64,000 nucleotides of DNA from Alphaproteobacteria bacterium (lineage in GTDB: Bacteria; Pseudomonadota; Alphaproteobacteria; Micropepsales; Micropepsaceae). Location of the stretch: positions 248,001 to 312,000 of the forward strand of contig JACKLF010000003.1 of NCBI GenBank assembly GCA_024236055.1, written 5' to 3'. This document shows positions 52,339 through 62,538 of the stretch, piece after piece. The position numbers and the translations under genes were made by a program. The notes under the pieces are model-generated. The model had not been told where the DNA came from. It made no database searches and was given only the letters and a program-made list of their open reading frames with translations. Position 1 is the first letter of the stretch. The number at the start of each line of letters is the position of its first letter.

Positions 52339-54350
52339 CACACACCCATGTCATCGCCAAGGTCGAGTGAAGCTTGGCGTGCGGTTTCGATGAAGCGTCG
52401 CTGGATAGTGCGGCGACGCGGGGTTTCATGGGGGTTTTCCCCGCGCGGCTCGAACTCCCGTGACGCCTTGCTGGGTAAGGGCGCAATCTCTTCATGGGCA
52501 GGAAGTTCCGGTTCGCGCCGCAGCCCGCCATTGGCGGCGTCTCCATCAGCTTGGGACGTCTGTTCCTGCGATGGTTTGTCTTGGGGTGATACGACGGTAT
52601 CGGTCCAGTCGTTCGCGGTCTGACGTGACGGTTGGGACAGTGTGGCGCCCATGGCCTCTCTTGATCCAGGCACAAGCTTGGGCGGAGGAAGAATGCGTTC
52701 CCGAAGCTGCCGGTCCTCGTAATAACGGGCCTTGCGCGCGCGGATGGGTGGGCTGCCGGAAACCAGTACCAGTTCGTCGGCAGGAGGGAGTTGCATCACC
52801 TCGCCAGGCGTGAGCAATGGCCGGGAGGTTTCTTGGCGCGACACCATCAAGTGCCCAAGCCAGGGACTGAGGCGGTTGCCGGCGTAATTTTTCATGGCGC
52901 GCAGTTCGGTGGCCGTGCCAAGTGCGTCGGACACACGTTTGGCGGTGCGCTCATCATTTGTGGCGAAGCTAACCCGTACATGGCAATTGTCGAGGATCGA
53001 ATTGTTCTGGCCGTAGGCCTTTTCGATCTGGTTGAGGGACTGAGCGATGAGGAATGACTTGATGCCATAGCCAGCCATGAAGGCGAGTGCGCTTTCGAAG
53101 AAATCCAGCCGCCCGAGCGCCGGAAACTCGTCCAACATCAGCAAGAGACGGTGGTTGCGAGGCTTAGAGTCCAATTCTTCGGTGAGCCGCCGGCCGATCT
53201 GATTGAGGATCAAGCGGATCAGGGGTTTGGTGCGGCTAATGTCGGATGGTGGCACTACCAGATAGAGGGTGGCCGGATGGTCGGCCTCTATCAAGTCGCG
53301 GATGCGCCAGGCGCACCGGCTTGTTACCTTGGCGACCACAGGATCGCGATAAAGGCCCAGGAAGGACATAGCGGTCGAAAGGACGCCGGAACGTTCATTG
53401 TCGCTCTTGTTGAGCAGTTCGCGCGCCGCGCTGGCGACGACGGGATGGACGCCTGCTTCTCCCAGGTGTGACGTCATCATCATCGCCTTGAGGGTGGCTT
53501 CGATGGGACGCTGCGGATCAGAGAGGAGGTTGGCGACGCCTGCCAGGGTTTTGTCCCTTTCGGCGTAAAGGACGTGCAGAATCGCGCCTACCAAGAGAGA
53601 ATGACTGGTCTTCTCCCAATGATTGCGCCGCTCCAGCGCGCCTTCGGGGTCGACGAGCACATCGGCAATGTTCTGCACGTCGCGCACTTCCCAGGCGCCG
53701 CGGCGCACCTCCAGCAGAGGGTTGTAGGCGTGGCTGAGCTCATTGGTCGGATCGAACAGTAGCACCCGCCCGAACCGCAATCTCCATCCGGCGGTGAGTG
53801 TCCAATTCTCGCCTTTGATGTCATGAACGATGGCCGAGCCGGGCCAGGTGAGGAGCGTGGGGACCACCAGCCCGACCCCTTTGCCGCTACGCGTGGGCGC
53901 AAAGCATAAGACATGCTCTGGTCCATTGTGGCGCAGATAGGCGCCTTGCCAACGGCCGAGCATCACCCCATCGTTCGCAAGCAATCCTGCCTGGCGTATC
54001 TCTGGGGCTTCGGCCCAACGCGCTGAACCGTAAGTGGTAATGCGCTTGTTTTCGCGTGCGCGCCAAACTGCCAAGATGACGGCAATCGCCAGAGCGGCGA
54101 TCCCACCAGCGGCGGCGATATAGCCACCTTCCACGAAGATGTCGTGAGCATAGGCATCATAGCCGAACCACCACCAGAAGAAGGATTGGGGTTGGTAGAA
54201 AGACCAGCCGAACAGCTTGAACCAGGGTGACCCAAGTTGGGGCTGAAAGGCCAGCCTCCAGGCCGTCCATTCGGTCGCGGACCAAATGAAAAAGAGTACC
54301 GTTGCGGTGACGGCGATGACTTGGCCCCAGAGAATCTTGGTCGCATTCAT
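52338..54350 (-). CDS. traG: TraG (VirD4-like) coupling protein
   Basis: A 670-residue coupling ATPase that brings the relaxase-DNA complex to the channel. N-terminal TM helices (about 10-30 and 78-100) precede Walker A (FAPTRSGKGVGLVVPTLL) and Walker B (LLLMLDEFPALGRLDFFESA), with the family signature GYGIKSFLIAQSLNQIEKAY. The tail is long, polar and low-complexity. Head of the traG-copG-trb operon. The 163 nt up to the adhesin gene hold no recognised feature. Confidence 0.95.
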   Translation of the reverse strand: MNATKILWGQVIAVTATVLFFIWSATEWTAWRLAFQPQLGSPWFKLFGWSFYQPQSFFWWWFGYDAYAHDIFVEGGYIAAAGGIAALAIAVILAVWRARENKRITTYGSARWAEAPEIRQAGLLANDGVMLGRWQGAYLRHNGPEHVLCFAPTRSGKGVGLVVPTLLTWPGSAIVHDIKGENWTLTAGWRLRFGRVLLFDPTNELSHAYNPLLEVRRGAWEVRDVQNIADVLVDPEGALERRNHWEKTSHSLLVGAILHVLYAERDKTLAGVANLLSDPQRPIEATLKAMMMTSHLGEAGVHPVVASAARELLNKSDNERSGVLSTAMSFLGLYRDPVVAKVTSRCAWRIRDLIEADHPATLYLVVPPSDISRTKPLIRLILNQIGRRLTEELDSKPRNHRLLLMLDEFPALGRLDFFESALAFMAGYGIKSFLIAQSLNQIEKAYGQNNSILDNCHVRVSFATNDERTAKRVSDALGTATELRAMKNYAGNRLSPWLGHLMVSRQETSRPLLTPGEVMQLPPADELVLVSGSPPIRARKARYYEDRQLRERILPPPKLVPGSREAMGATLSQPSRQTANDWTDTVVSPQDKPSQEQTSQADGDAANGGLRREPELPAHEEIAPLPSKASREFEPRGENPHETPRRRTIQRRFIETARQASLDLGDDMGV

Positions 54351-54513
54351 AGTGGCAGAAGATCAATAGCGTGCGGGTCAATGGCGCAATGCAAAAGTGC
54401 TCATGGTCGTAATATCGGCTACCTTGGCGAGCAAATCGGACGGGCCGCATCTGGTTAGTTGTGCACGAGCGGCCGCCAGACGGGTGATGCTTACTGGCAA
54501 CACGCAGGTCGAT

Positions 54514-57500
54514 TCAATTGAGTACGAAACCCATCCCCATACCGGCGCTAACGCCGGCCTGGCCGCCATAGCTGGCCGAAGCCTTCATGATGACGCTGTC
54601 GTCAGGCATGTAGTAGGACCCGCCAACAGCCATGCCCATCTCGCCATGGGAAATTCCCAGGCCCCAGCCGATCATGGACTGCCCGGGCGCGGGGGCCTGG
54701 GGCATGTTGGCAAGGGCCTGAGAGACTGCCGCTACGCTCCAGGTCTGGCGCGCCGCCTTACTGAACATGGTGTCGGTATAGGCGCCGGCTTGGCCTATCG
54801 CGGCTTGTACTTGGGCCACGTTCGCTGCATCGGTGGATGCTGTGCCCGGCGCGACATTGGTAATCTGTCGCTCCGCGCCCGGACTGCCGACCGAAACCTC
54901 GCCCACCGAATTCGCGGTCTTACCGCTGATGGGATCCTTGTATTTGGATTGTGCACCCCGATTGGCTTGCGAGCCGGCGCCGAGCGCCACAGAATTGTCC
55001 GCGCTAGCAGAGCTGCCCGGTCCCATCGCCGCAGAATTCTGCCCGGTAGCGCCCGCGCCGGTGCCAAGCGCCACCGAGCCGAGCCCGTTGTTGGACGAAG
55101 TGTTTTAGCCATAGCTGTTGAACCAGGAGACCAGAGAATTGGCAGTAACGTTGGTGTAGTTCTCCGAGGCGCCGATGGCGACCATTTCAGCGGCGACGAC
55201 CTGGCCGACATTGGCCGCGTCGGTGGCGGCGGAGCCTGCCGCGACATTGGTGATCTGCCGCTCCGCACCGACGCTGCCCAGCGAGACTTCGCCAGACGAA
55301 CTGGCGGTCTGGCCGGAGAACGGATCGATATAGACGGTCTGGGCCCCGCGCTGAGCGGTTGAGCTGGCGCCGATGGCCGCCGAATTGGCCACCGCCACGC
55401 TGGCGTTCTGGCCCAGAGCAACGCCGCCGGTTGCCAGCACCGTGGCGCCAAAGCCGCCGGCCAAAGCATTATCGGCCGTGGCTTGCGCGTTGGAGCCCAA
55501 CACCACGGCATTGTTGCCGGAAGCGACGGAGCCGCCGCCCAGGGTGAGGGTTTCGAGTCCACTGGCCTGGGCGGGCGGAAGAGAGGAGTTGGCCGCGAAG
55601 AACTGTGTGCGGGTGTCGGTGTAGGAATTGGCGGCGTTGATGACGATAACGCCTATTGCATCGGTGTGCGCATTGGCGGACTTGAGGGTCGCGGCTCTGG
55701 ACACGTCAGTATAATTGTCGGCCGACGCCAGCATCGCCGTGCTGGAAGCGTCGGTATAGTTATTGGCTGAGACAAGGGTGGTGGCGCCCACCCCGTCCGT
55801 ATAACTCTTGGCCGAGGTCAATGTCGCCGCGGTTGCGGTGTCGATATAGGTATTCGCCGCGCTGAGAGTCGATGTTCCGACACCATCGGCATACACCTGG
55901 GCGGCGCTCAGTGCGACTGCGCTGGAAGCATCGGCATAGCTATTGGCAGAAGTCAGGGTGGATACGGCCACGCCGTCCGCATAGCTCTTGGCGGATGTCA
56001 GTGTCGCGGCGGTCGTTGTGTCAGTATAGGTGTTCGCGGCGCTGAGCGTGTTGCTGCCAAGATTATCGGCATAAGTTTGCGCCGCTGTCAGCGTTGCGCC
56101 TGCAGAGGCGTCGGTATAGCTGTTGGCGGAGGCCAGCGTATTGGCTCCAATCGTGTCGGCATACCTGTTGGCGGATGTAAGGGTGGCGGCCCCGACGCTG
56201 TCGGCATAGCCGGTCGCAAAGCTCTCGGCCGAGGTGAGTGTTGCGGCGCCCACGCCGTCTGCATAAGTCTTGGCCGAGGCCAGGGTCGCGGTAGTTGCTG
56301 TGTCGGTATAGCCGTTGGCAGCCGAGAGGGTGCTCGCGCCAACACTGTCGGAATAGGTATTGGCGGCGGTAAGCGTGGAAGCTCCGACGCTGTTGGCATA
56401 GTCGGTGGCGAAGTTCTGCCCCGCTGTGAGCGTTGCTGCGCCCACATTGTCGGCATAGGTCTTGGCTGAGGTCAGGCTCGCGGCGGTCGCGGTATCTGTG
56501 TAGGCGTTGGCGGAGGTTAGGGCGTTCGCCCCCACGGTGTCGGAATAAGTCTGCGCGGACGCAAGAGTCGCAGTGCTGGTGCTGTCGGTGTAGGCATTGG
56601 CCGAGGCGAGGACGGCTGCGCTAACACTGTCGGCATAAGTGTTTGCCGATGACAGGCTCGAAGCGCCCACGCTGTCGGCATAGGTCCGGGCCGCCGACAA
56701 AGCCGAAGCGGTGGACGCATCGGTATAGCTCTTGCCGGCGCTGAGGATGTTGGCACCAACGGTATCGGCATAACTGCTGGCGGACGCGAGAGTCGCGGTA
56801 TTGGAGCTATCGGCATATTTGTTCGCTAAGAGGAGCGTCGAGGCGCCAACACTGTCGGCATAAGTGGTCGCAAAAAGGTTGGCGGAATTGAGCGTCGAAG
56901 TGCCGACGCCATCCGCATAGGATTTTGCTGAGATCAGTGCGGAGGCGCTGGAGGCGTCGGCATAGGTGTTGGCGTTGGCCAGTGTGTTTGCGCCGACAGA
57001 ATCCGCATAGTGGTTCGCTGAAATCAGATTCGCGGCGCCAGAATTGTCGGCATAGGACTTTGCAGCCGTAAGCGTGTTGGCCCCGACCTGATCGGCATAG
57101 TTGCTGGCCGTCAAGCCCACATTGTCGGCATAAGATTTCGCGCTCGAGAGGCTGTTCGCGTCCACCTGGTCAGCGTATGTCTCGGCCGATACAAGTGTGG
57201 ATGAGCCGATCCCGGTGGAAAAGGTGTTCGCTGCCAGCAGTCAGTGACCGAAACTGTCGGTATAGGATTTAGCCGAGGCGAGCGTGTTTGCGTCAATACT
57301 GTCGGCGTATGTTTTTGCCGAAGAGAGAGTGGAGGCGCTGGACGTGTCGGCATAACTCCTGGCCGCCGACAGCGTGTTGGCACTCGTTTGATCGGTATAG
57401 CTATTGGCGGACGAGAAGAGGCCGCTAGCGTAGTTCTGCGCCGATCCGAGAATGCCGGAGGTGGTTGAGTCGGTGTAAGATTTGGCTTGGGAGAGAATCC

Positions 57501-58050
57501 CGCTGACCGCACTATCGGTATAGCCGTTGGTCTGGGAAAGGATGCCGCTTACGGCATTATTGGTGTAGCCGTTCGCTTGCGACAGGAAGCTCGAGCCGAT
57601 ATTCTGAAGCTGGCCGACTGTGGCGACATCGTTGGTGTTGATGCCGGGTGCGGCATTGGTGATCCGCCTCGTGACACTAGCCGCTGCGTTGCCGATGGAT
57701 AGCACATAGCTCTCGCCATTGTCGTTCGAGTCATTGCCGAGAATGATGGAACTGTTGCCGCTGGAAAAAGCATTCCCGCCAATGACAATCGAGCCGTCGC
57801 CGGTTGCATCGGCAACGCCGTTGTTCGGCCCGGTCCCTGCATTTGTGGTGATGATACCGTGGTAAATTAGCGGGACAAGCACCATGCAGTTTGATCCGCC
57901 GCAGATGCCGTAGGGCTGAGTGGAATCAGCTGCCAGGGCTGGCCACTGCAGTCCGGATTGAAGAAAAGCGATCGCGATGACTACGCGCGCGATCCAAAGT
58001 AATCTTGTTGAATCGATTTCGAAGCGCGCCGCAAGTGGAAATTTATACAT
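54514..58050 (-). pseudogene. YadA-like trimeric autotransporter adhesin with two in-frame stops
   Basis: Three consecutive open segments (57241-58050, 55105-57240, 54514-55104) share one frame over 3537 nt (about 1178 codons) and together make a complete trimeric autotransporter. N-terminus with long signal peptide (cleavage near ALAAD); head motifs GDGSIVIGGNAFSSGNSSII; neck RRITNAAPGINTNDVATVGQ; a long stalk of ~14-residue repeats; a second head and neck (ERQITNVAAGSAATDAANVG); a third neck; and the YadA anchor (WSVAAVSQALANMP... MGMAVGGSYYMPD). A TGA at 57241-57243 and a TAA at 55105-55107 interrupt it; no net frame change is seen. It ends in Asn, not the usual aromatic residue. GGGGAG precedes ATG 58050. 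Read as a recent pseudogene. Confidence 0.85.
55600..57590 (-). repeat. Tandem ~42-bp (14-residue) stalk repeats of the adhesin
   Basis: Dozens of degenerate copies of a 14-residue unit of the type SANTYADSVGASTL, often alternating with SAKSYTDxxxxATL. Occasional insertions (LFATTYAD, NFATDYAN, SFATGYAD) break the phase. Boundaries are approximate. These are coding repeats for a coiled-coil stalk, not a CRISPR array; there are no conserved unit-spacer alternations. Confidence 0.8.
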
Positions 58051-58329
58051 CGCGAATCTCCCCAGCCCGTTTGGGCGTTTGACGGAGACGCTTAAAGAGT
58101 ACCGAGAATTGTCGATTGCAACAGGAGCAAGGCCCTCGTCGCGAACTTAGAAGCTATGGCGTGCAATTGGAATCGCAAGAGAGGCGTGGTGTGGTTTTGC
58201 GAGGCATGGGGTAAGTTGAGATTGCTTGCGATGCAAATCTCTTTAATGGGCGCAGTTATGCGCGCGGGCTGAGGGAAATTGGAAAAAATCCCCCGACGAT
58301 GTCCGGAGCCTTTCGCGGCCAGGACTGGC

Positions 58330-58500
58330 GATGAGCGGTGGCCGCCGTGGAAACCACCCCCATGGAAGTTACCACGGTGGAAGCCGCCGCCATGCCAGCC
58401 GCCGAATCAGAAACCGATTACTGGGCCGCCCACATAGGTGGGGCCGCAGCTGCAATAATTGGGATTGTAGTAAGCGCTGTAGGGATTGCAGATATCTGTT
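58330..58500 (-). pseudogene. Remnant of a small Gly/His-rich secreted protein gene
   Basis: On the minus strand one frame reads ATDICNPYSAYYNPNYCSCG, then PTYVGGPVIGF, a TGA where Gly is expected, then FGGWHGGGFHRGNFHGGGFH with GGHR. The Tyr/Pro-rich part and the Gly-His tail are typical of small exported proteins with WHGGG repeats. An in-frame TAA limits the 5' side, so the start and signal peptide are missing. Boundaries are approximate. Plus-strand frames here are shadows. 58051-58329 shows only the adhesin leader. Confidence 0.5.
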
Positions 58501-58656
58501 GCTTATCGATTCATGTGACCACCGCCGCAAAGTAAATTCGTATCACTTTATGATACATGCCGCGACCGCGAAACATCGCCATAAGTCTGTCGCCAAATTT
58601 CATTGGACGCGGCAACGCAGCCCGGTCTTGAATAGCGAAGGCGCAGGGAGCCATGT

Positions 58657-58845
58657 ATGGAGAATTACGAAATTCGCATCGTGAAAAAGGGTCACCAACC
58701 CGTGATCATGGCCGGACACTACGCCAGTGATTTTGCCGCGATCCGCCGTGCCCAAGCGCTCGCGAAGCACGATGCCGAAGTTGAGGTCTGGCGTGGACTG
58801 ACATGCCTTTATTCGACCTGCGCAGCCGGGGCGCGCCGTCTCTAG
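58657..58845 (+). CDS. Small conserved-looking protein of unknown function
   Basis: A 62-residue protein (MENYEIRIVKKGHQPVIMAG, then AAIRRAQALAKHDAEVEVWR, GLTCLYS). It resembles short alphaproteobacterial proteins with the pattern YEIRVxK...AAIRxAxxLA...EVWRGxxCIY, whose function is unknown. It lies tail to tail with the relaxase remnant and ends exactly where that frame stops. ATG 58657 has a weak GGGAGCC upstream. Confidence 0.6.
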   Translation: MENYEIRIVKKGHQPVIMAGHYASDFAAIRRAQALAKHDAEVEVWRGLTCLYSTCAAGARRL

Positions 58846-60530
58846 TCAAAGGCCAAGATCGCGCTTGCGCTCGAATTTCCACTCGATCCCGTTCTCGCGC
58901 ATCCGTCCCTTCACCTCGGCGCCGATATGTTGATCCAGCGCTGGTCGCCACGGCACCAGCTGGAATCCCAATCCATCGTCGATCATGGCAAAGCGTCCGG
59001 ACGCCAGCGTGACGCGCTGGCGATAGGTGCCGGATATATGCTCGCCTTCTGCGGAAGGACGAAATTCAAGACCGGATTCCGCACTGATCTGGGCAATGGC
59101 TTCGTCCAGCTCCCGTTTACGCAGGGTCGCCAGGAGGTTGCGCGCGAATGTCACGCGCCGGCCTTGGCGTTGCGCGAGGCCCTCTGCAATTAAGTGTTCG
59201 GCCCGGCGCTCCATCGCGGCCGTCACGTCCCCACCGAACCCGGCACTGCTCGACACGGCTTCGACGTCGAGAAGTCGGCGATCCAGCCAGGTTGCGCCGC
59301 GTGCAGTTTGCTGTCTCTCGATGGCGAGGTCTGAGCGCACCGCCAGCGACAGTTGCCTGCGGCCTTTAGCGTCTTCATAGGCGCGGGTCTCGACAATAGC
59401 GCCGGGGGCTGCGTCGCCGGTCAGGTCCAGGTTGGCGAAGCGAATATGGTGGGTTCGTCCGTCCAAGCCTTCGATGACGACATAAGCTGAGCCTTTCAAC
59501 TCGTCATGCAGACCGCGTTCGGCAAGCCGCCCCAGGATCGGATCGGCGGGCGTTCCGGTATGAAGCGCGAACTCCGACACGTCTGGTTTGCGCCCGCGCC
59601 CGCTCAGCGCCCGTGCAGCGATCTTGACGTCGCCGCGATTGAAAGATCGCAGAGTTTCGGCGCCCGGCTTAAGAATCCATTGTCCCGGCGCAATCTGCTC
59701 GGCCAGGTCCAGTCGCTCCACCCACTTCCTGCGCGTCCCACCAGCAATAGGGTGCACTGGTGTTCGCCCGAGGCTTCGGGCGAAATACCACGCCGGCGCT
59801 TCATCGGCCGCCACCTGCAGAGCCCGGTCAAGGGTTGTTCCAGCGTTCAGCCCACTTCCGCCCCAGAGAGCGTTTCGAATATCGCGCTGCGTAGGCCCAG
59901 TTCAGGTGCGCTTCAGAGGCCTGGGCGTCCGGAAGCCTGGCCGACAACTGGCCAGATGGATGAGGATCCTGCCGTTCCGTGGCCCTGACCAAATACATGG
60001 CTATAATATTGATCGCGTTCCAGTGCGGTCGACCGCGATCCAGTCGAGCTTTGTGCCAGACGCCCGGCGCGTTCTTCATCAATTGCGGTGAAGGCGCGCA
60101 GATCGCTCTGCGTTCCTTAGCATCCTCGGCGAGACAATGAACTGAAATGATGCCGCCCGGCGCAGCGCCGGCGAAAACTTTCTGTCGGCCGTCTCTGAGG
60201 TCGCGTCGACATATGGCGTTGCCGTCCTGGTGACGCCTCGCGCCGCAGATAGGAAATGTGATTGGCGAGTGAGGCGGAGCGGAATCGCGTGCCCTGGTGG
60301 CGAACCACACGCGCCTTCATCACCACGCGCCGCGCATTCGATCGCAGAGAGCGTGCCGTCGCCGCCCGTCGGCCCCGCCCAAAACTTGAGCCTGTGTCGC
60401 GCCGGCCGCCGCCGCCGAACCGTTTGCCGCTATGGCCGGCTTTCTTGGCGGCGCGCATCACCTGACCGACAAAGGATTTGTCGCGGATGCGCCCCGGACG
60501 CGGCGTCAATTCATCGTCGCGTTTGCTCAT
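58846..60530 (-). pseudogene. Decayed relaxase (DUF3363-type mobilisation nuclease)
   Basis: The N-terminus from ATG 60530 (MSKRDDELTPRPGRIRDKSF, VGQVMRAAKKAGH, later ANHISYLRRE) and the C-terminal 322 residues (DUF3363 domain, from LDRALQVAADEAPAWYFARS onward) are clearly relaxase parts. Between ~60250 and ~59815 homology jumps among all three frames (VDATSETADRK, KVFA, FQFIVSP, EDAKER, LDWIAVD, PHWNAINI, ELGLRSAIFETL, AERWNN), so at least five indels are present. One is an extra C before CTTGACCGG near 59835. Even in the best frame the catalytic PHIH histidines are replaced (HWNAINIIAMYLVRA, ~59981-60027). The gene should be inactive. Total span is near the family's normal length. Confidence 0.78.
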
Positions 60531-60762
60531 GGCCGAAAACCCGCATTCGCGCGACGGCGCTCTAAGCCTTGATATTGCTGGCTTCCTTGGGTGTGGCGAC
60601 GGCACAGGGTATAGGCGGGCTGGCATAAAAGATGAAGAAAAACAACCACATGCGCCGAACCGACGGCGGCGCTTTTATCTAGCCTTAGCCCATTAGTCCC
60701 TTCGAAAAGCCCTGCTTCCCCCCAAACATACGCCAGACCACGATAATGCACGGCGGTCTTCT

Positions 60763-61500
60763 TCATGGCGTCACCGCGGCCGTGAGCGCAGCGAACAGGC
60801 CTGCGGCGTTCGGTGTGAGACGCGTTGGCGTCGCGCCGAGAAGGTTGTTTGATGCGGCCGCCGGTACGGCGGCGGAAGGATTGCCTGGCCGCGCAGCGGC
60901 CAAAAGAGGCCCCTCGGATGCAGGCCAGCTTGCAGCAAATAGGGATGCGCTGCGCCAGTCTTGCGCTATGGACAGTGCCGAAAACGCTCGGCCGATCTGT
61001 CCATCGGGCAGCAGCCGTGCGAGCTTGGCGAGGTAGAGTTGGGTCTCAACCTTCAGCGGCAGACCTTGTGTCAAGAAGGCCCGGTAGCGTGACGGCCCGG
61101 CATTGTAGGCAGCAAGGAAGCCGCCAGCGCCGAAGCGGTCATACAGTTCGCGCAACAGCGCGGTGCCGCCCAGGATATTGTCACGCGGGTCGTAAGGATC
61201 GCTACCCAAATGATAGCGCTGCTGCAACTGAGCCCAGGTCGCGGGCATGATCTGCATGAGGCCGATGGCGCCCTTGGGCGACATCGCATGCGGATTGCCG
61301 CCGCTCTCCACCTGCATCACGGCGCGAATCCAACCTGGCGGGATGGCGAAGCGCCTTGAGGCTTCGGCAATCGCGGATTCGATCCTCGTGTCGCCAGATA
61401 CCGCCGGCGCGGAGGCAGTCGGAGCGGCGTGCGCCGCACCGACGCCAAGCGCCAGCAGCGCGGTGGCCATAGCGTAGCGGAGGCTGGCGAAAGGCCTCAT
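60763..61500 (-). CDS. Lytic transglycosylase (VirB1-like)
   Basis: A 245-residue exported muramidase that opens the cell wall for the mating channel. Signal peptide ends near AHAAP. The SLT domain has the catalytic Glu in VMQVESGGNPHAMSPKGAIG, then LMQIMPATW and FLAAYNAGPSRY. ATG 61500 overlaps the traF stop (ATGA). 60531-60762 upstream of the relaxase remnant is non-coding. Confidence 0.92.
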   Translation of the reverse strand: MRPFASLRYAMATALLALGVGAAHAAPTASAPAVSGDTRIESAIAEASRRFAIPPGWIRAVMQVESGGNPHAMSPKGAIGLMQIMPATWAQLQQRYHLGSDPYDPRDNILGGTALLRELYDRFGAGGFLAAYNAGPSRYRAFLTQGLPLKVETQLYLAKLARLLPDGQIGRAFSALSIAQDWRSASLFAASWPASEGPLLAAARPGNPSAAVPAAASNNLLGATPTRLTPNAAGLFAALTAAVTP

Positions 61501-62009
61501 TCCATACGCTCCGTCCACAGCGGTTCGGCGCGCGCGATGACGGTGGCGAGCGGCAGGACCCCGAAATAGCGTCCGTCGAACGAGTCCGGGACAGCGGGAT
61601 TGAGAAGGAAGATTTCGCGGGGCTTCAGCAGGCGACAGCCCTGCCAGACCGGCAGGGAACGGCGGGAATGATCGCGGATGAGCGCCGTCGCGACGTGTCG
61701 TCCATCGACCGAGACAAGCAGCCCCTGTCGGCAGACGGTCTGTCCTGGGAGTGCGCCGACATATTTGAGAAGCGGCACGTCCAGCGGCAGATAGCGGCGC
61801 ACCGCCATGAAGCGTGAGAGGTTGGACGGCGGCCGGTCGGCGATGAGGTCGCCGACCCGCAGTCGGTCAGCGGGATGCAGACTGTAGAGGCCGATGGGCG
61901 TACTTGCGCTTGCGTTCCACATCAGGCGCGGGGTGTGGTGGAACAGCGAGAAGATGCCCATGCAAAGAGTTATCAGATAGGTCGTCATCACATAGCCGAA
62001 GCGGGTCAC
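61497..62009 (-). CDS. traF: TraF-type S26 signal peptidase
   Basis: A 170-residue membrane peptidase that matures the TrbC pilin. One N-terminal TM helix (YLITLCMGIFSLF) precedes the catalytic Ser in NASASTPIGLYSLH and the catalytic Lys in LLKYVGALPGQTV. The ending DSFDGRYFGVLPLATVIARA is family-typical. GTG start overlaps the DUF2840 stop (GTGA). Confidence 0.92.
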   Translation of the reverse strand: MTRFGYVMTTYLITLCMGIFSLFHHTPRLMWNASASTPIGLYSLHPADRLRVGDLIADRPPSNLSRFMAVRRYLPLDVPLLKYVGALPGQTVCRQGLLVSVDGRHVATALIRDHSRRSLPVWQGCRLLKPREIFLLNPAVPDSFDGRYFGVLPLATVIARAEPLWTERME

Positions 62010-62506
62010 AGCGACAGCCTCCGACGCAGCAGCCAGGCCAAATGCCGGGCCCGCGTGTAGGGCCGGGGGCGCTGGCCACCAGCGAAGCGATTGCTGACAT
62101 GAATCCAGTAATCGGGCGCCGCATCAGCAGGATCGATCCTGGCCGCGCATACGGATTCGATAATGCGAAGCACGCGTTCGACGTCGGCCCAACCGGAGAC
62201 GTGCAGCAGAATATCCGCGCCGGGTCGCACAAAGGGAATGCGGGTATGGGCTTCGCCCGGCCGGACGGCGCGCAGAACCTCGATGCGGGAAAAGACCGTC
62301 CCGTAATCGTTGCGGGCCCAGCGGACCACGGCGAAGATGCCGCCAGGTGCGAACGATAGGATGCGATGCTGGTCGTCTAATGTACGCTCGCGTACCGGGC
62401 GTCCGAAGACGACGCGATGTTCGATCCTGCCTGCGATCCAGGTCAGCTCGACGTCGGTTGATTGCGGCTCGGGGGGCAGGCTGGATATCAATCTGAGGTC
62501 ACGCAC
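62006..62506 (-). CDS. DUF2840 protein
   Basis: A 166-residue protein recognisable as DUF2840: ELTWIAGRIEHRVVFGRPVR, FAPGGIFAVVRWARNDYGT, and a late DPADAAPDYWIHVSNRFAGG. The family always accompanies traF in these elements; its function is unknown. GTG 62506 is chosen because AAAGGAA lies 8 nt upstream and homology starts there. In many related elements repA and parA genes precede it; here they are absent. Confidence 0.85.
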   Translation of the reverse strand: MRDLRLISSLPPEPQSTDVELTWIAGRIEHRVVFGRPVRERTLDDQHRILSFAPGGIFAVVRWARNDYGTVFSRIEVLRAVRPGEAHTRIPFVRPGADILLHVSGWADVERVLRIIESVCAARIDPADAAPDYWIHVSNRFAGGQRPRPYTRARHLAWLLRRRLSL

Positions 62507-62538
62507 GATGAGGTTCCTTTGTGGCAAGGGGCTGCGCG

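Noticed and set aside
54397..55362. Plus-strand open frame of 321 codons opposite the adhesin
   Set aside because: It mirrors the repetitive head and anchor of the autotransporter and has no recognisable domain.
55600..57590. Regular repeats that could be taken for a CRISPR array
   Set aside because: Units are contiguous, degenerate and in frame with a YadA-like protein; there are no identical repeats separated by unique spacers and no cas genes.
58338..58535. Plus-strand frame of 65 codons, Ala/Glu-rich with a hydrophobic stretch
   Set aside because: The minus strand carries a better-supported Gly/His-rich gene remnant; the plus-strand frame is its shadow.
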